64,000 bases of DNA from Rhodospirillales bacterium (lineage in GTDB: Bacteria; Pseudomonadota; Alphaproteobacteria; Rhodospirillales; Defluviicoccaceae). The translations under genes were made by a program, and so were the position numbers. Under the pieces are notes generated by a model. That model was not told the DNA's origin and ran no database searches. It worked only from the letters and a program-made list of their open reading frames with translations. Of this stretch, positions 37,338 to 47,959 are shown one piece after another (position 1 is the stretch's first letter; each line of letters starts with the position of its first letter). Location: the NCBI GenBank assembly GCA_016710335.1, contig JADJXQ010000001.1:558001-622000 (forward strand), read 5' to 3'.

Positions 37338-38063
37338 TTAACGGTAGTCTTCCGGCGCGGGTTCGTACTCGGTAAAGTCGATGAGCGTCCCCAGCATCTG
37401 CAGGTAGGCGATGACCGCGTCCAGTTCGGTCACCCGCTCCGGATCGCCGTCGAAGTCGCCGATCACCGCCTTTGGATAGCGCGCCAGCAGCGCATCGGTG
37501 TCGCCGCCCTCCAAGCCGGCCTGGGCGGCGATGTCGGCGTCGGCACTGGCGATCATCTCGTCGGTGTAGGGGTCGCCGACGATGCGCAACGTCTCGAGAT
37601 GGTCGGCGGCATCATCGAAGCCGAGGTCGCGCTCGGCCATGAACCCGTAGGGCGGCATGATTGACTCCGGAACGACGCTGCGCGGGTCGATCAGGTGCGC
37701 CGCGTGCCAGTCGTTGGAGTACTTGCCGCCGACCCGCGCCAGATCCGGCCCGGTGCGCTTGGAGCCCCACTGGAACGGATGGTCGTACATGCTTTCGGCG
37801 GCGAGGCTGTAATGGCCGTAGCGCTCATTTTCGTCCCGGAAGGTGCGGATCTGTTGGCTGTGGCAGACGTAGCAGCCCTCGCGCACGTAGATGTTGCGGC
37901 CGGCCAGTTCGAGCGGCGAATAGGGGCGCATGCCCTCCACCTTCTCGATGGTCTGCTCCATGGTATAGAGCGGCACGAGTTGGACGAGGCCGCCGATGGC
38001 GACGGTGATGAGCACCGCGATCGACAGGAGGATGACGTTCTTCTCAAGGATTTCGTGCTTCAT
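37338..38063 (-). CDS. ccoO: cbb3 oxidase monoheme cytochrome c subunit CcoO
   Basis: A 241-residue subunit with an N-terminal anchor helix and one c-type heme site, EGCYVCHSQQIR. MPPYGFM provides the likely axial methionine, and GPDLARVGGKYSNDWH is diagnostic. It begins 12 bases after ccoN. Length is normal for the family. Confidence 0.96.
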   Translation of the reverse strand: MKHEILEKNVILLSIAVLITVAIGGLVQLVPLYTMEQTIEKVEGMRPYSPLELAGRNIYVREGCYVCHSQQIRTFRDENERYGHYSLAAESMYDHPFQWGSKRTGPDLARVGGKYSNDWHAAHLIDPRSVVPESIMPPYGFMAERDLGFDDAADHLETLRIVGDPYTDEMIASADADIAAQAGLEGGDTDALLARYPKAVIGDFDGDPERVTELDAVIAYLQMLGTLIDFTEYEPAPEDYR

Positions 38064-38075
38064 CGTCCCGTCTCC

Positions 38076-39557
38076 CTACTCGGCCGGCCCGGCCGCCGGC
38101 GCCGTCTGGATGGGCTCGAGCACCGTCTCGCTGCGGATTTCGCCCTGGATGGTCTTGACGATGTTGTAGACCATGATCAGCGAGCCGAGAAAGAACAGCC
38201 CGCCGCCGGCGGCGCGGATCACGTAGTACGGATGCATCGCCTCCACCGTCTCGATGAACGAATACTGCAGGAAGCCGAGGTTATCGTAGGCCCGCCACAT
38301 CAGGCCTTGCATGATCCCGGAGATCCACATGGCGGTGATGTAGAGCACGATGCCGATGGTCGCGATCCAGAAGTGGTACGTGACGAGTTGCAGCGAATAG
38401 AGCCGCTCGCGCTTCCACACGGCCGGCACTAGAAAATAGATGCAGCCGAAGGTAATGAACGCGACCCAGCCGAGGGCGCCCGAGTGCACGTGTCCGATCG
38501 TCCAGTCGGTGTAGTGGCTGAGCGAGTTGACCGCCCTCACCGACATCAGCGGCCCCTCGAAGGTGCTCATGCCGTAGAACGCCACCGACACCACCATGAA
38601 ACGCAGGATCGGGTCGGTCCGCAGCTTATCCCAGGCGCCGGACAGGGTCATGATGCCGTTGATCATGCCGCCCCATGACGGCATCCACAGCATCACCGAG
38701 AACGTCATGCCGAGGATCTGCGCCCAGTCCGGCAGCGCCGTGTAATGCAGGTGATGGGGCCCGGCCCAGATGTAGAGAAAGATCAGCGTCCAGAAATGGA
38801 CGATGCTTAGACGATACGAGTAGACCGGGCGATCGGCCTGCTTGGGGATGAAGTAGTACATCATCCCGAGAAACCCGGAGGTCAGAAAAAACCCTACCGC
38901 GTTGTGGCCGTACCACCACTGGGTCATGGCGTCCTGCACGCCCGCCCATACAATGTAACTCTTGGCGCCGAAGAACGAGACCGGCACCGCTGCGTTGTTG
39001 CCGAGGTGCAGCATGGCGATGGTGATGATGAAGGCGAGAAAGAACCAGTTGGCGACGTAGATGTGCGGTTCTTTGCGGCGCATGATCGTCGCCACGAAGA
39101 CCACCAGGTAGACTACCCAGACGATAGTCAGCCACAGGTCCACGTACCACTCCGGCTCGGCGTACTCCTTGCTTTGCGTCACGCCGAGGACGTAGCCGAG
39201 CGCGGCCATGACGATGAACAGCTGGTAGCCCCAGAACAGGAAGTCGCCGGTCACCTTGCCGCCCCACAACGGCGCGCGGCAGGTGCGCTGCACCACATAG
39301 AGCGACGTCGCGAACAGGGCGTTGCCGCCGAAGGCGAAGATCACCGCGGAGGTGTGCACCGGCCTGAGGCGGCCGAACGTGGTCCACGGCAGATCCAGGT
39401 TCAGCACCGGAAACGCCAGCTGCAGGGCGATAAAAAGCCCGACCGCGAACCCGACGACGCCCCAGAACACCGTGGCGATCGTGAACTTCTTGACGACGTC
39501 TTCGTTGTAGACCGACCCGATATCAGGCCGGGGGGCGGCTGCCATCGCTGCGCTCAT
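38076..39557 (-). CDS. ccoN: cbb3 oxidase catalytic subunit CcoN
   Basis: A 493-residue heme-copper oxidase subunit with 12 predicted helices. Heme and copper ligands are visible: HTSAVIFAFGGNALFAT, WWYGHNAVGFFLT, YIWAGPHHLHYTALPDW and HVHSGALGWV. High oxygen affinity suits microaerobic respiration. It is the first recognised gene of a complete ccoNOQPGHIS set. A 54-codon frame overlaps its ATG. Confidence 0.97.
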   Translation of the reverse strand: MSAAMAAAPRPDIGSVYNEDVVKKFTIATVFWGVVGFAVGLFIALQLAFPVLNLDLPWTTFGRLRPVHTSAVIFAFGGNALFATSLYVVQRTCRAPLWGGKVTGDFLFWGYQLFIVMAALGYVLGVTQSKEYAEPEWYVDLWLTIVWVVYLVVFVATIMRRKEPHIYVANWFFLAFIITIAMLHLGNNAAVPVSFFGAKSYIVWAGVQDAMTQWWYGHNAVGFFLTSGFLGMMYYFIPKQADRPVYSYRLSIVHFWTLIFLYIWAGPHHLHYTALPDWAQILGMTFSVMLWMPSWGGMINGIMTLSGAWDKLRTDPILRFMVVSVAFYGMSTFEGPLMSVRAVNSLSHYTDWTIGHVHSGALGWVAFITFGCIYFLVPAVWKRERLYSLQLVTYHFWIATIGIVLYITAMWISGIMQGLMWRAYDNLGFLQYSFIETVEAMHPYYVIRAAGGGLFFLGSLIMVYNIVKTIQGEIRSETVLEPIQTAPAAGPAE

Positions 39558-39718
39558 CGCGTGCTCCCGAACACTCCGGCAGCGACAGGCACAAATCGAC
39601 CCGCCACTGTCATCTTCATATGTGACAAGACTCGTTGGGCGTTGTACTTTAACAACTGTTTCGCCTTGAACATCGCCTCGAGCGCGTTCAAGACAACAAT
39701 CAAGTCATACTGCCCCAT
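39554..39718 (-). CDS. 54-aa ORF overlapping the ccoN start
   Basis: An ATG preceded by a purine-rich GCAGGGG opens 54 codons, MGQYDLIVVLNALEAMFKAK and onward to AGVFGSTR, ending with a TGA that overlaps the ccoN ATG in the ATGA manner. Base composition is less GC-rich than in the neighbouring genes. It may be a translationally coupled leader peptide or a chance frame; I recognise no family. Confidence 0.3.
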   Translation of the reverse strand: MGQYDLIVVLNALEAMFKAKQLLKYNAQRVLSHMKMTVAGRFVPVAAGVFGSTR

Positions 39719-39871
39719 GCCCCTGCTCGACCTGCTGTACTTTAGCGGGATCGCATGTTAGTGTGCAGGTGCACAAAAGTCAATAATCCCTGCAAGCATA
39801 GCTGGTTCTACGTAGGGGTGCCGCGATTGCGCGTGCCTCAAGGTGGGCGCGCGGTTACCCTGCGTCGCACC

Positions 39872-41071
39872 ATGGCCGATCCGCATCCCGCCTGCCCCCG
39901 CGTTTTCCTCCTGCCCGGTCACGATCGCCGCATCGCCGCCGGACACCCGTGGGCCTTCTCCAACGAAATCCGCATGGACGCGGAGACGAAGGCGCTGCCG
40001 GCGGGGACAATCGCCACCCTCCACCGCGTCGACGGCCGACCGTACGGAATCGGCACCGTCAACCCCCACGCCCTTATCGCGGTGCGCCTGTTCAGCCGCA
40101 AGCCCGAAGTCCGCATCGACGCGGCTTTCCTCACGAACAGGCTGATGGCGGCTCTGGCGTTGCGCGAGCGCCTGTTCAAGGAGCCGTACTACCGGCTGGC
40201 CCATGCCGAAGCTGACGGCTTGCCGGGGCTGGTCGCCGACCGGTTCGGCGACACGGTGGTCCTCCAACTCAACACCGCCGGCATGCAGGCGCTGACCGCG
40301 CCGCTCCTCGATGCACTCGACCGGGTGTTGGCGCCGGCGGCGGTGGTGCTCCGCAACGATTCGAGAGCGCGCGCTCTCGAAGGCTTGAGCCAGGACGTGG
40401 CGGTCATCAAGGGCAGCGTCGAAGCGCCGCTTCATGTTCGAGAAGGGCCGCTGACCTTCCCGGTCGACGTCGTGCGCGGGCAAAAGACCGGCTGGTTCTA
40501 TGATCAGCGCTTCAACCGCGCGTTCCTAGCGACGCTTGCCTCCGGCGAGCGCATGGTGGACGTGTTCTGCCACTCCGGCGCCTTCGCCATTGCGGCGGCG
40601 GCGGCCGGCGCAACCGAGGTCCTCGGCATCGACTCGTCCACGCCGGCGCTCTCTCTGGCGGAAGAGGGTGCGGGGCTGAACGGCGTCGCCGAGCGCTGCC
40701 GCTTCCAGCGTGGCGACGCCTTCGAGGCGTTGGCGGCGCTGAGCGCGGGCGGCGAGCGCTACGGGGTGGTTGCCGCCGATCCGCCCGCGTTCATCAAATC
40801 CAAGAAAGACATGAAGGCGGGACTGCGCGGCTATCGCAAGCTGGCGCGGCTGGCGGCCGGTGTGGTCCGCCCGGGCGGCTTTCTGTTCCTCGCATCCTGT
40901 TCTCACCACGCGACCGCGGCCGAGTTTCTCGAGGAGACGCGAATCGGAATCGCCGGCGCCGGCCGCAATGGCCGAATCATCCACACCGCCGGCGCCGGTC
41001 CCGACCATCCCGTACATCCGCACCTGCCGGAATCCGGGTACCTTAAAACCCTGGTGTTTCAACTCGATTGA
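39872..41071 (+). CDS. RlmI-type class I SAM-dependent rRNA methyltransferase
   Basis: A 399-residue enzyme. The N-terminal PUA-like domain (RVFLLPGHDRRIAAGHPWAFSNEI) and the central RFGDTVVLQ linker precede the Rossmann methyltransferase with motif I MVDVFCHSGAFAI and catalytic-type segments AADPPAFIKS and ASCSHH. This matches the RlmI/YccW family, which methylates C5 of a 23S rRNA cytosine. The start MADPHPACPRV is chosen over an upstream ATG at 39755 because the domain begins here. Confidence 0.9.
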   Translation: MADPHPACPRVFLLPGHDRRIAAGHPWAFSNEIRMDAETKALPAGTIATLHRVDGRPYGIGTVNPHALIAVRLFSRKPEVRIDAAFLTNRLMAALALRERLFKEPYYRLAHAEADGLPGLVADRFGDTVVLQLNTAGMQALTAPLLDALDRVLAPAAVVLRNDSRARALEGLSQDVAVIKGSVEAPLHVREGPLTFPVDVVRGQKTGWFYDQRFNRAFLATLASGERMVDVFCHSGAFAIAAAAAGATEVLGIDSSTPALSLAEEGAGLNGVAERCRFQRGDAFEALAALSAGGERYGVVAADPPAFIKSKKDMKAGLRGYRKLARLAAGVVRPGGFLFLASCSHHATAAEFLEETRIGIAGAGRNGRIIHTAGAGPDHPVHPHLPESGYLKTLVFQLD

Positions 41072-41223
41072 AGTTGGACCGGGGTCGCCGGCGACCTGCG
41101 GCTGTCGGCACGGACACTCCGCAACGGCTCCCCGTTTATGCCATACTTGCGGCGGGGCGGTTCGCACCTTGCTGGGCGCATCCCCCGAAAATGCGGCGAC
41201 AGGCCCAACGTCAGCGGAGACCC

Positions 41224-42858
41224 ATGGCCCAGAACAGTCACCTCTTGGATGTCCTGGTCCTGTTGACGGCGCTACTGGTGTTCGTGCCGCTCTTTCAGTG
41301 GCTGCACATCGGAACCGTGCTCGGTTATTTGGCCGCCGGGGTCGTCATCGGCCCGTCGTTGCTCGGCCTGATTTCCGACGTCGAGGGAGCCGAGGTTCTC
41401 GGCGAATTCGGCGTCGTGTTTCTGCTGTTCGCCATCGGCCTCGAACTCAAGCCGGACCGCCTGCGCCTGTTCGGCCCCAAGGTGTTCGGGCTCGGTCTCG
41501 CGCAATTCCTGGTGACGACCGTGGTCCTGAGTACCATCGCTCGCGTTTCCGGACTCGACACCACTGCCGCGTTGCTGGTCGGCGCCACCTTGGCGCTGTC
41601 GTCGACCGCCGTTGTCCTGCAGCTTCTCGGCGAGCGGGTGCAGATGACGCGGGCCTTGGGTCGTGTGGCGCTGGCTATCCTCCTCGTCCAGGACGCAATG
41701 GTCGGCCCCATTCTGGTGTTTATGTCGGTGGCGGCGGCAGGGGGAGGCGGCCTCGCCGGAACCCTCGGGATCACCCTGTTCAAGTCCCTGATCGTGGTCA
41801 TCCTCATCTATATGGCGGAGCGCACCCTGCTCCGTCCGCTGCTGCGCTGGGCGGCAGGCGCCGGTTCGCCGGAGGTGCTCACCGGCGCGACCTTGCTGCT
41901 GGTGCTCGGGGTCGGCGGAGCGACGGAGCAGGCCGGTCTGTCGATGGCCCTGGGCGCCTTTCTCGCCGGCATCATGGTGGCCGACACCGAGTTCCGGCAC
42001 CAAGTCGCGGCCGACATCCAGCCCTTCCGCGGCCTGTTCCTCGGCCTGTTCTTCATGACCGTCGGGATGAGGCTCGACATCGGCCTCGCCGCGGAGCGCG
42101 CGCCCGACCTTGTCATGTTGGTCGTCGGACTGATGGTCTTAAAAGCCATCATCCTCACCGGTCTCGCCCGTCTGTTCGGTCTGCCTTGGGAGCGGGCTTT
42201 TGCGGTCGGTGGCCTTTTGTCGCAAGGGAGCGAATTCGCGTTCATCGTCCTCGGCGTGGCCGCGGCCGGCGCGCTGCTTCCGACCGATCTCGCACAGTTG
42301 CTCATTGCCGCCGTCGGCATCACCATGGCGGTCACCGCCGGCGGCACCATGCTGGTCCGGCGCCTTACGCGCGCGCGCCTGCGACCCACCCGCTCGGCTC
42401 TCGGCAAGCTGGAGGAGGAGGGCGGGGAGCTCAGCGGGCATGTGGTGGTCGCCGGCTTCGGCCAAGTCGGTAAGGCTGTCGCCCGTCACCTCGCCAAACT
42501 GCACATCCCCATCGTGGTGCTCGATATGCACCCCAATCAGGTGTCGGCCAGCCGGGCGCGCGGATTGCCGGTGTTCTACGGTGATGCGGCGCGGGCGGAC
42601 GTGCTGCGCGCCGCCCACCTGGATCGCGCCCAGGCGCTCGTGGTCGCGGTCCCGGAAGCGAGCACGGCGGAGAGAATCACTGCCGTCGCGCGGCAAGCCT
42701 TTCCCCGTCTGTATATCCTTACACGTGTTCCCGATCCCGATTGGGTGCAGAGGGTGCGCAAAGCCGGGGCCAGCGCCGTTGTCGTCGAGGGCCTCACCAC
42801 CGCCGTAGAGCTGGCGGAGCGCGTGGTTCTGGTCTGGGAAGCGCCAGACGCGGCCTAG
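41224..42858 (+). CDS. Kef-type monovalent cation:proton antiporter
   Basis: A 544-residue CPA2 transporter. About 12 helices form the Na/H-exchanger domain (1-375), including GPSLLGLISDVEG and LLVQDAMVGPILVF, followed by a cytoplasmic Rossmann RCK/TrkA-N domain (about 400-520) with VVVAGFGQVGKAVARHL. It resembles KefB/KefC K+ efflux systems, but a glutathione-gating partner (KefF/KefG) is not adjacent. The start MAQNSHLLDVL follows GGAGACCC. Confidence 0.9.
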   Translation: MAQNSHLLDVLVLLTALLVFVPLFQWLHIGTVLGYLAAGVVIGPSLLGLISDVEGAEVLGEFGVVFLLFAIGLELKPDRLRLFGPKVFGLGLAQFLVTTVVLSTIARVSGLDTTAALLVGATLALSSTAVVLQLLGERVQMTRALGRVALAILLVQDAMVGPILVFMSVAAAGGGGLAGTLGITLFKSLIVVILIYMAERTLLRPLLRWAAGAGSPEVLTGATLLLVLGVGGATEQAGLSMALGAFLAGIMVADTEFRHQVAADIQPFRGLFLGLFFMTVGMRLDIGLAAERAPDLVMLVVGLMVLKAIILTGLARLFGLPWERAFAVGGLLSQGSEFAFIVLGVAAAGALLPTDLAQLLIAAVGITMAVTAGGTMLVRRLTRARLRPTRSALGKLEEEGGELSGHVVVAGFGQVGKAVARHLAKLHIPIVVLDMHPNQVSASRARGLPVFYGDAARADVLRAAHLDRAQALVVAVPEASTAERITAVARQAFPRLYILTRVPDPDWVQRVRKAGASAVVVEGLTTAVELAERVVLVWEAPDAA

Positions 42859-42860
42859 TG

Positions 42861-42892
42861 CAGCGGTGCATTCAAAGAATGCACGGTCGCTG
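42861..42892. promoter_or_regulatory. Hairpin just after the Kef-type gene
   Basis: GTGCATTC-AAA-GAATGCAC is a perfect 8-bp inverted repeat at 42866-42884, extended by CAGCG and CGCTG on the outside with a 3-base bulge. No T-run follows. The motif TGCA recurs several times up to the fabD start. Confidence 0.6.
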
Positions 42893-42996
42893 CATGCAAC
42901 CAATTGATCCTGGTGCACGATCTTACCCAGTCAGATGTACCGCCTGAATGGGTCTGTGCACTAGGCGCCGCCCATCCACGCCAATTTACGCTTGTA

Positions 42997-43012
42997 CTCC
43001 TACTTATAGGAG
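42997..43012. promoter_or_regulatory. Operator-like palindrome upstream of fabD
   Basis: CTCCTA-CTTA-TAGGAG is a perfect inverted repeat about 70 bases before the fabD ATG. Its TTATAG core could overlap a -10 element, so a repressor site is plausible but unproven. Confidence 0.4.
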
Positions 43013-43080
43013 CTTGTTCCTGCAAGGCTGGCCGTCTAAGTGGGGAAAAACAGCATCCCCACCTGGAAAGGTCAAAAACG

Positions 43081-44124
43081 ATGACTGACATCAACGAGAC
43101 CACTCCTTCGGCCGTGATCATGGGTGCGCCTCCGCGCCGTGCGGCCACCGTGGCGCCCACGCCCCCCTCGCGGTTTCGGGCGCTGGTGTTTCCGGGCCAG
43201 GGCTCGCAGCACGTCGGGATGGGGCGCGACCTTGCAAAGCAGTTTCCTGCCGCCCGAGCCGTTTTCAACGAAGTTGACGAAACCCTTGGGGAGCGGTTGT
43301 CGCGCCTGATGTTCGAAGGCCCGCTCGACGAGCTGACGCGCACCGAAAACGCGCAGCCGGCGATCATGGCCGTCAGCGCGGCAATCGTCCGCACCTTGGA
43401 GAACGAGACCGGTCTCCCCGTGGAGCAGCTCGCCGCCTTCGTTGCCGGTCATTCTCTCGGCGAATACTCGGCGCTGGTCGTCGCCCGCAGCATTGCGCTC
43501 GGAGACGCCGCGCGGCTGTTGCGCCGACGGGGCCTGGCGATGCGCGACGCGGGCGCGCTCCGCCCCGGCACCATGATGACGGTAATAGGACTCGATCTGG
43601 TCGTCGTGAGAGACATCGCCCGTGCGGCCACCCTGCAGAGCCCTGCCGGGGCCGTCTGTGTTGCGGCCAACGACAACGGGCCAGGACAGGTGGTGATCAG
43701 CGGCACGCCGGAGGCCGTTGCCCTCGCCGCCGAGCTTGCCTTCGATCAAGGCGCCCGGCGTGTCGTTCCGCTTTCGGTCAGCGGCCCGTTCCACTGCCCG
43801 CTGATGGAATCAGCTGCCTGGGACGTCGCCGCGGCGCTCACCGCCGTTGACCTCCGGCCACCAGTGGTGCCGCTGATCGCCAATGTCACCGCGAGGGAAG
43901 CAACCTCGCCGCAAGTCATCCGCGAAAACCTGGTGGCGCAAGTCACCGGCATGGTGCGCTGGCGCGAAACCTGCCTTCACTTGAAGAGATGCGGCGTCCA
44001 AGAGTTGCTCGAGCTTGGGCCGGGGACCGTTCTGTCCGGCCTCGCCCGAAGCATCGACCGGAGCCTGACCGGCCGCGCCATCGGCACAGCCGGCACCCTG
44101 TCCGCTTTCGCCGAAAGCCTGTGA
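43081..44124 (+). CDS. fabD: Malonyl-CoA:ACP transacylase FabD
   Basis: A 347-residue acyltransferase of fatty-acid synthesis. The oxyanion loop FPGQGSQHVGMG, nucleophile motif GHSLGEYS, GPFHCPLM with the catalytic His, and ELGPGTVLSGL are present. The first 38 residues are a polar, Pro/Ala-rich extension before RALVFPGQGSQ, absent from most FabDs; a GAAAGG site before ATG 43081 supports including it. fabG, acpP and fabF are not adjacent, so the gene stands apart from a fab cluster. Confidence 0.92.
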   Translation: MTDINETTPSAVIMGAPPRRAATVAPTPPSRFRALVFPGQGSQHVGMGRDLAKQFPAARAVFNEVDETLGERLSRLMFEGPLDELTRTENAQPAIMAVSAAIVRTLENETGLPVEQLAAFVAGHSLGEYSALVVARSIALGDAARLLRRRGLAMRDAGALRPGTMMTVIGLDLVVVRDIARAATLQSPAGAVCVAANDNGPGQVVISGTPEAVALAAELAFDQGARRVVPLSVSGPFHCPLMESAAWDVAAALTAVDLRPPVVPLIANVTAREATSPQVIRENLVAQVTGMVRWRETCLHLKRCGVQELLELGPGTVLSGLARSIDRSLTGRAIGTAGTLSAFAESL

Positions 44125-44134
44125 CGGTGCTCCC

Positions 44135-45112
44135 TTACCGCTTCTGGGGCTCGTAGACGAAGACGGCGTCGGCAAGGGTGCCGGGCAGGCCCGGGCATGC
44201 TTTGTCGCGGGCCATCGGCAGCAGCACCGCCGCATCCGCCGATCCGAGGTGCTCGAGCTGACGGGGCACACCCCAGCCATGCTCGAGGTGCCCTTGCCCG
44301 ATGATGCCGACGATCAGGGCGTCGGCGCTACCGCCAGCGCTGTCCCGCGCCGCCGCCAGAGCCTCCGCCATCGCGCGATCCCAGGTGAGCTGCGCCGCCA
44401 CGAACCGATCGAAGCCCGGGTCGGCAAGCGCGCCCGCGATCTCCTCGGGCGACGGGGCGCTCTCCGCGTCGTCATCCGCCGGCCGATCCCCGGCGGCCCC
44501 GTGACGCCCGCGGCTCTTGTACGCGTAGATCGCGGCCAGCGACTGCCGATAGGGCCCGCTCGCCGCGATCGGGTCGCCGATGCCGAGGCGCTGGTCTGTC
44601 GGAATGGCCTCCCAGCCCTCTTCCGCGACGCGCCTGATCAGGCTGCGGTCGACATTCAACGCCACCATCGGCACCCGGTGGAGGCGGGCGAAATGAAGCA
44701 GCGGCAGGTACAGCGCGGCATCGTATCCCCAAGTCTCGTCCCAGCGCACCTGTTCCAGAAACGCCTCCTCCGTCAGGTCGCCGTGCACCCAGCGGTCAAG
44801 CACCGGCTGCGCGTCCCCCGTAAACATCTCGAAGCCGAGGACGATGTCCGGCCGGCGTCCGGCCAGCGCTGCGATGGTGGCGAGTTGCCAGCGGTGATGA
44901 TCGGCGTTGTCGTGATGCTCACCGAGCAGGATCAGCGACCGGGTCGCGAGCGTCGTGTAGAGAAGGTCGGCGGCAATGGCCTCGCCTCGCAGCGGCAGCA
45001 CCCATTGCCCCGCCTCCGCGCACACCGGCTCCTCCGCTTGCGCCAGGCTGGTGGCCCGCGCTCCGAGAACAGGGGCCAGCAGTGCCGCCAGAAGGAGGAA
45101 ACGGGTAAACAT
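44135..45112 (-). CDS. ChaN-like exported protein
   Basis: A 325-residue protein with an N-terminal signal sequence (MFTRFLLLAALLAPVLGARA) and a ChaN-family domain: ILLGEHHDNADHH, DIVLGFEMF and VGIIGQGHLEHGWGVP. ChaN-type proteins bind heme or belong to the TIKI/EreA-like superfamily. No lipobox cysteine is clear in the signal, so it is probably soluble in the periplasm. Role unknown. Convergent with fabD. Confidence 0.82.
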   Translation of the reverse strand: MFTRFLLLAALLAPVLGARATSLAQAEEPVCAEAGQWVLPLRGEAIAADLLYTTLATRSLILLGEHHDNADHHRWQLATIAALAGRRPDIVLGFEMFTGDAQPVLDRWVHGDLTEEAFLEQVRWDETWGYDAALYLPLLHFARLHRVPMVALNVDRSLIRRVAEEGWEAIPTDQRLGIGDPIAASGPYRQSLAAIYAYKSRGRHGAAGDRPADDDAESAPSPEEIAGALADPGFDRFVAAQLTWDRAMAEALAAARDSAGGSADALIVGIIGQGHLEHGWGVPRQLEHLGSADAAVLLPMARDKACPGLPGTLADAVFVYEPQKR

Positions 45113-45130
45113 GCTGTCTCTCGGCCCTGA

Positions 45131-45715
45131 CTAAAGTCGACGAGATGCGGAAGGCTGCACAAGCGGCGCCGCGTCCAGCGCCGGCAACACATCCTCCGCC
45201 GCCGTGACCACCGAGTACAGCGAGCCCGCCATCGGATCGGCGAACCTTGCGGCGACCACCGCCTCCACCAGCTTGTGAAAGGGCTCCCAATAGCCGTCGA
45301 TGTCGAGCACCACGATCGGCGCCGCGTGCAGGCGAAGCTGCTTCCAGGTGATGTACTCGAATGCTTCGTCGAGGGTGCCGAGCCCGCCCGGAAGAACGAC
45401 GAAGCCGTCCGACATTTCGAACATCACGCGCTTGCGATCCTGCATCGATCCGGTCGTGATCAACTCGCTCAGTTGGCGGTGCCCGACCTCGTACTTGAGC
45501 AGGAAGTCCGGGATTACCCCGACCACCTGTCCCCCTCCGGACAGCACCGCATCGGCGATCACGCCCATCAGGCCGATGGACCCCCCGCCGTAGACGAGGC
45601 GCACGCGCTCGTCCGCCAGGATCGCGCCGAGCCGCGCCGCGGCATCACGATAAGCGGGATTGTGACCCTCCCGGGATCCACAAAGGACGCAGACCGATCG
45701 TACGTGCGACGTCAT
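45131..45715 (-). CDS. LOG family protein (TIGR00730-type)
   Basis: A 194-residue Rossmann-fold protein with the LOG signatures VYGGGSIGLMGVIADA, RK in QDRKRVMFE and PGGLGTLDE. Family members hydrolyse the ribose-phosphate bond of cytokinin nucleotides or AMP. I chose MTSHVRSVCVLCGSREGH as start; the open frame continues 41 codons upstream through a strong hairpin. It is 18 bases upstream of the ChaN-like gene, so they may be cotranscribed. Confidence 0.9.
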   Translation of the reverse strand: MTSHVRSVCVLCGSREGHNPAYRDAAARLGAILADERVRLVYGGGSIGLMGVIADAVLSGGGQVVGVIPDFLLKYEVGHRQLSELITTGSMQDRKRVMFEMSDGFVVLPGGLGTLDEAFEYITWKQLRLHAAPIVVLDIDGYWEPFHKLVEAVVAARFADPMAGSLYSVVTAAEDVLPALDAAPLVQPSASRRL

Positions 45716-45746
45716 GCCATGATCATCCCGGTAGCTGTTGTTGCGA

Positions 45747-45790
45747 GGTGCCCGAAGGCGCCCGGCGGCAGTTGCGCGCCTTCGGGCACC
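45747..45790. promoter_or_regulatory. 15-bp perfect inverted repeat between the LOG gene and dnaK
   Basis: GGTGCCCGAAGGCGC and its exact complement flank a 14-base loop in the divergent gap. No T-run follows on either strand. It would fold in the 5-prime leader of the LOG-gene mRNA, or act as a DNA site; it is not CIRCE. Confidence 0.7.
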
Positions 45791-45820
45791 CACATATATA
45801 TCGCCAGTCATCGGCCGGGT

Positions 45821-45852
45821 TTGGCTGTTTTTTGGCATTAACTGGATAGGAA
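45821..45852 (+). promoter_or_regulatory. Possible dnaK promoter
   Basis: TTGGCT followed after 18 bases by GATAGG, or after 20 by TAGGAA, lies 55-85 bases before the dnaK ATG. A heat-shock (RpoH-type) CTTG...CCCAT pattern is not visible. Weak evidence from spacing only. Confidence 0.25.
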
Positions 45853-45906
45853 ATCCGTGTGGCGCCGTGTCGGGCCGCGATGGATTTGCCGAGAACGAGG
45901 TGAGGC

Positions 45907-47853
<1,947 letters not shown>

Positions 47854-47883
47854 TTTTCGAGATCGAAGGTTTTGCCACTGAGC

Positions 47884-47931
47884 GCCCTGCCGACCGTCCT
47901 GGTGACGTGCCGGCGGGGCCTTTCGTTTGTT
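47884..47931 (+). terminator. Terminator-like hairpin between dnaK and dnaJ
   Basis: GCCCTGCCG pairs with CGGCGGGGC (9 bp, one G-U) and is followed by CTTTCGTTTGTT. Between dnaK and dnaJ it could attenuate, leaving less DnaJ than DnaK. Confidence 0.5.
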
Positions 47932-47959
47932 CAGCGCCATAAGCGTCGGGTCACGTGCG

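Noticed and set aside
39661..39710. Possible FNR/FixK box upstream of ccoN
   Set aside because: TTGAAC-N14-GTTCAA and a lone TTGAT half-site are present, but nothing matches TTGAT-N4-ATCAA.
42904..43080. N-terminal extension of FabD to an upstream ATG
   Set aside because: The added 59 residues have no FabD similarity and cross the dyads; ATG 43081 has the better ribosome-binding site.
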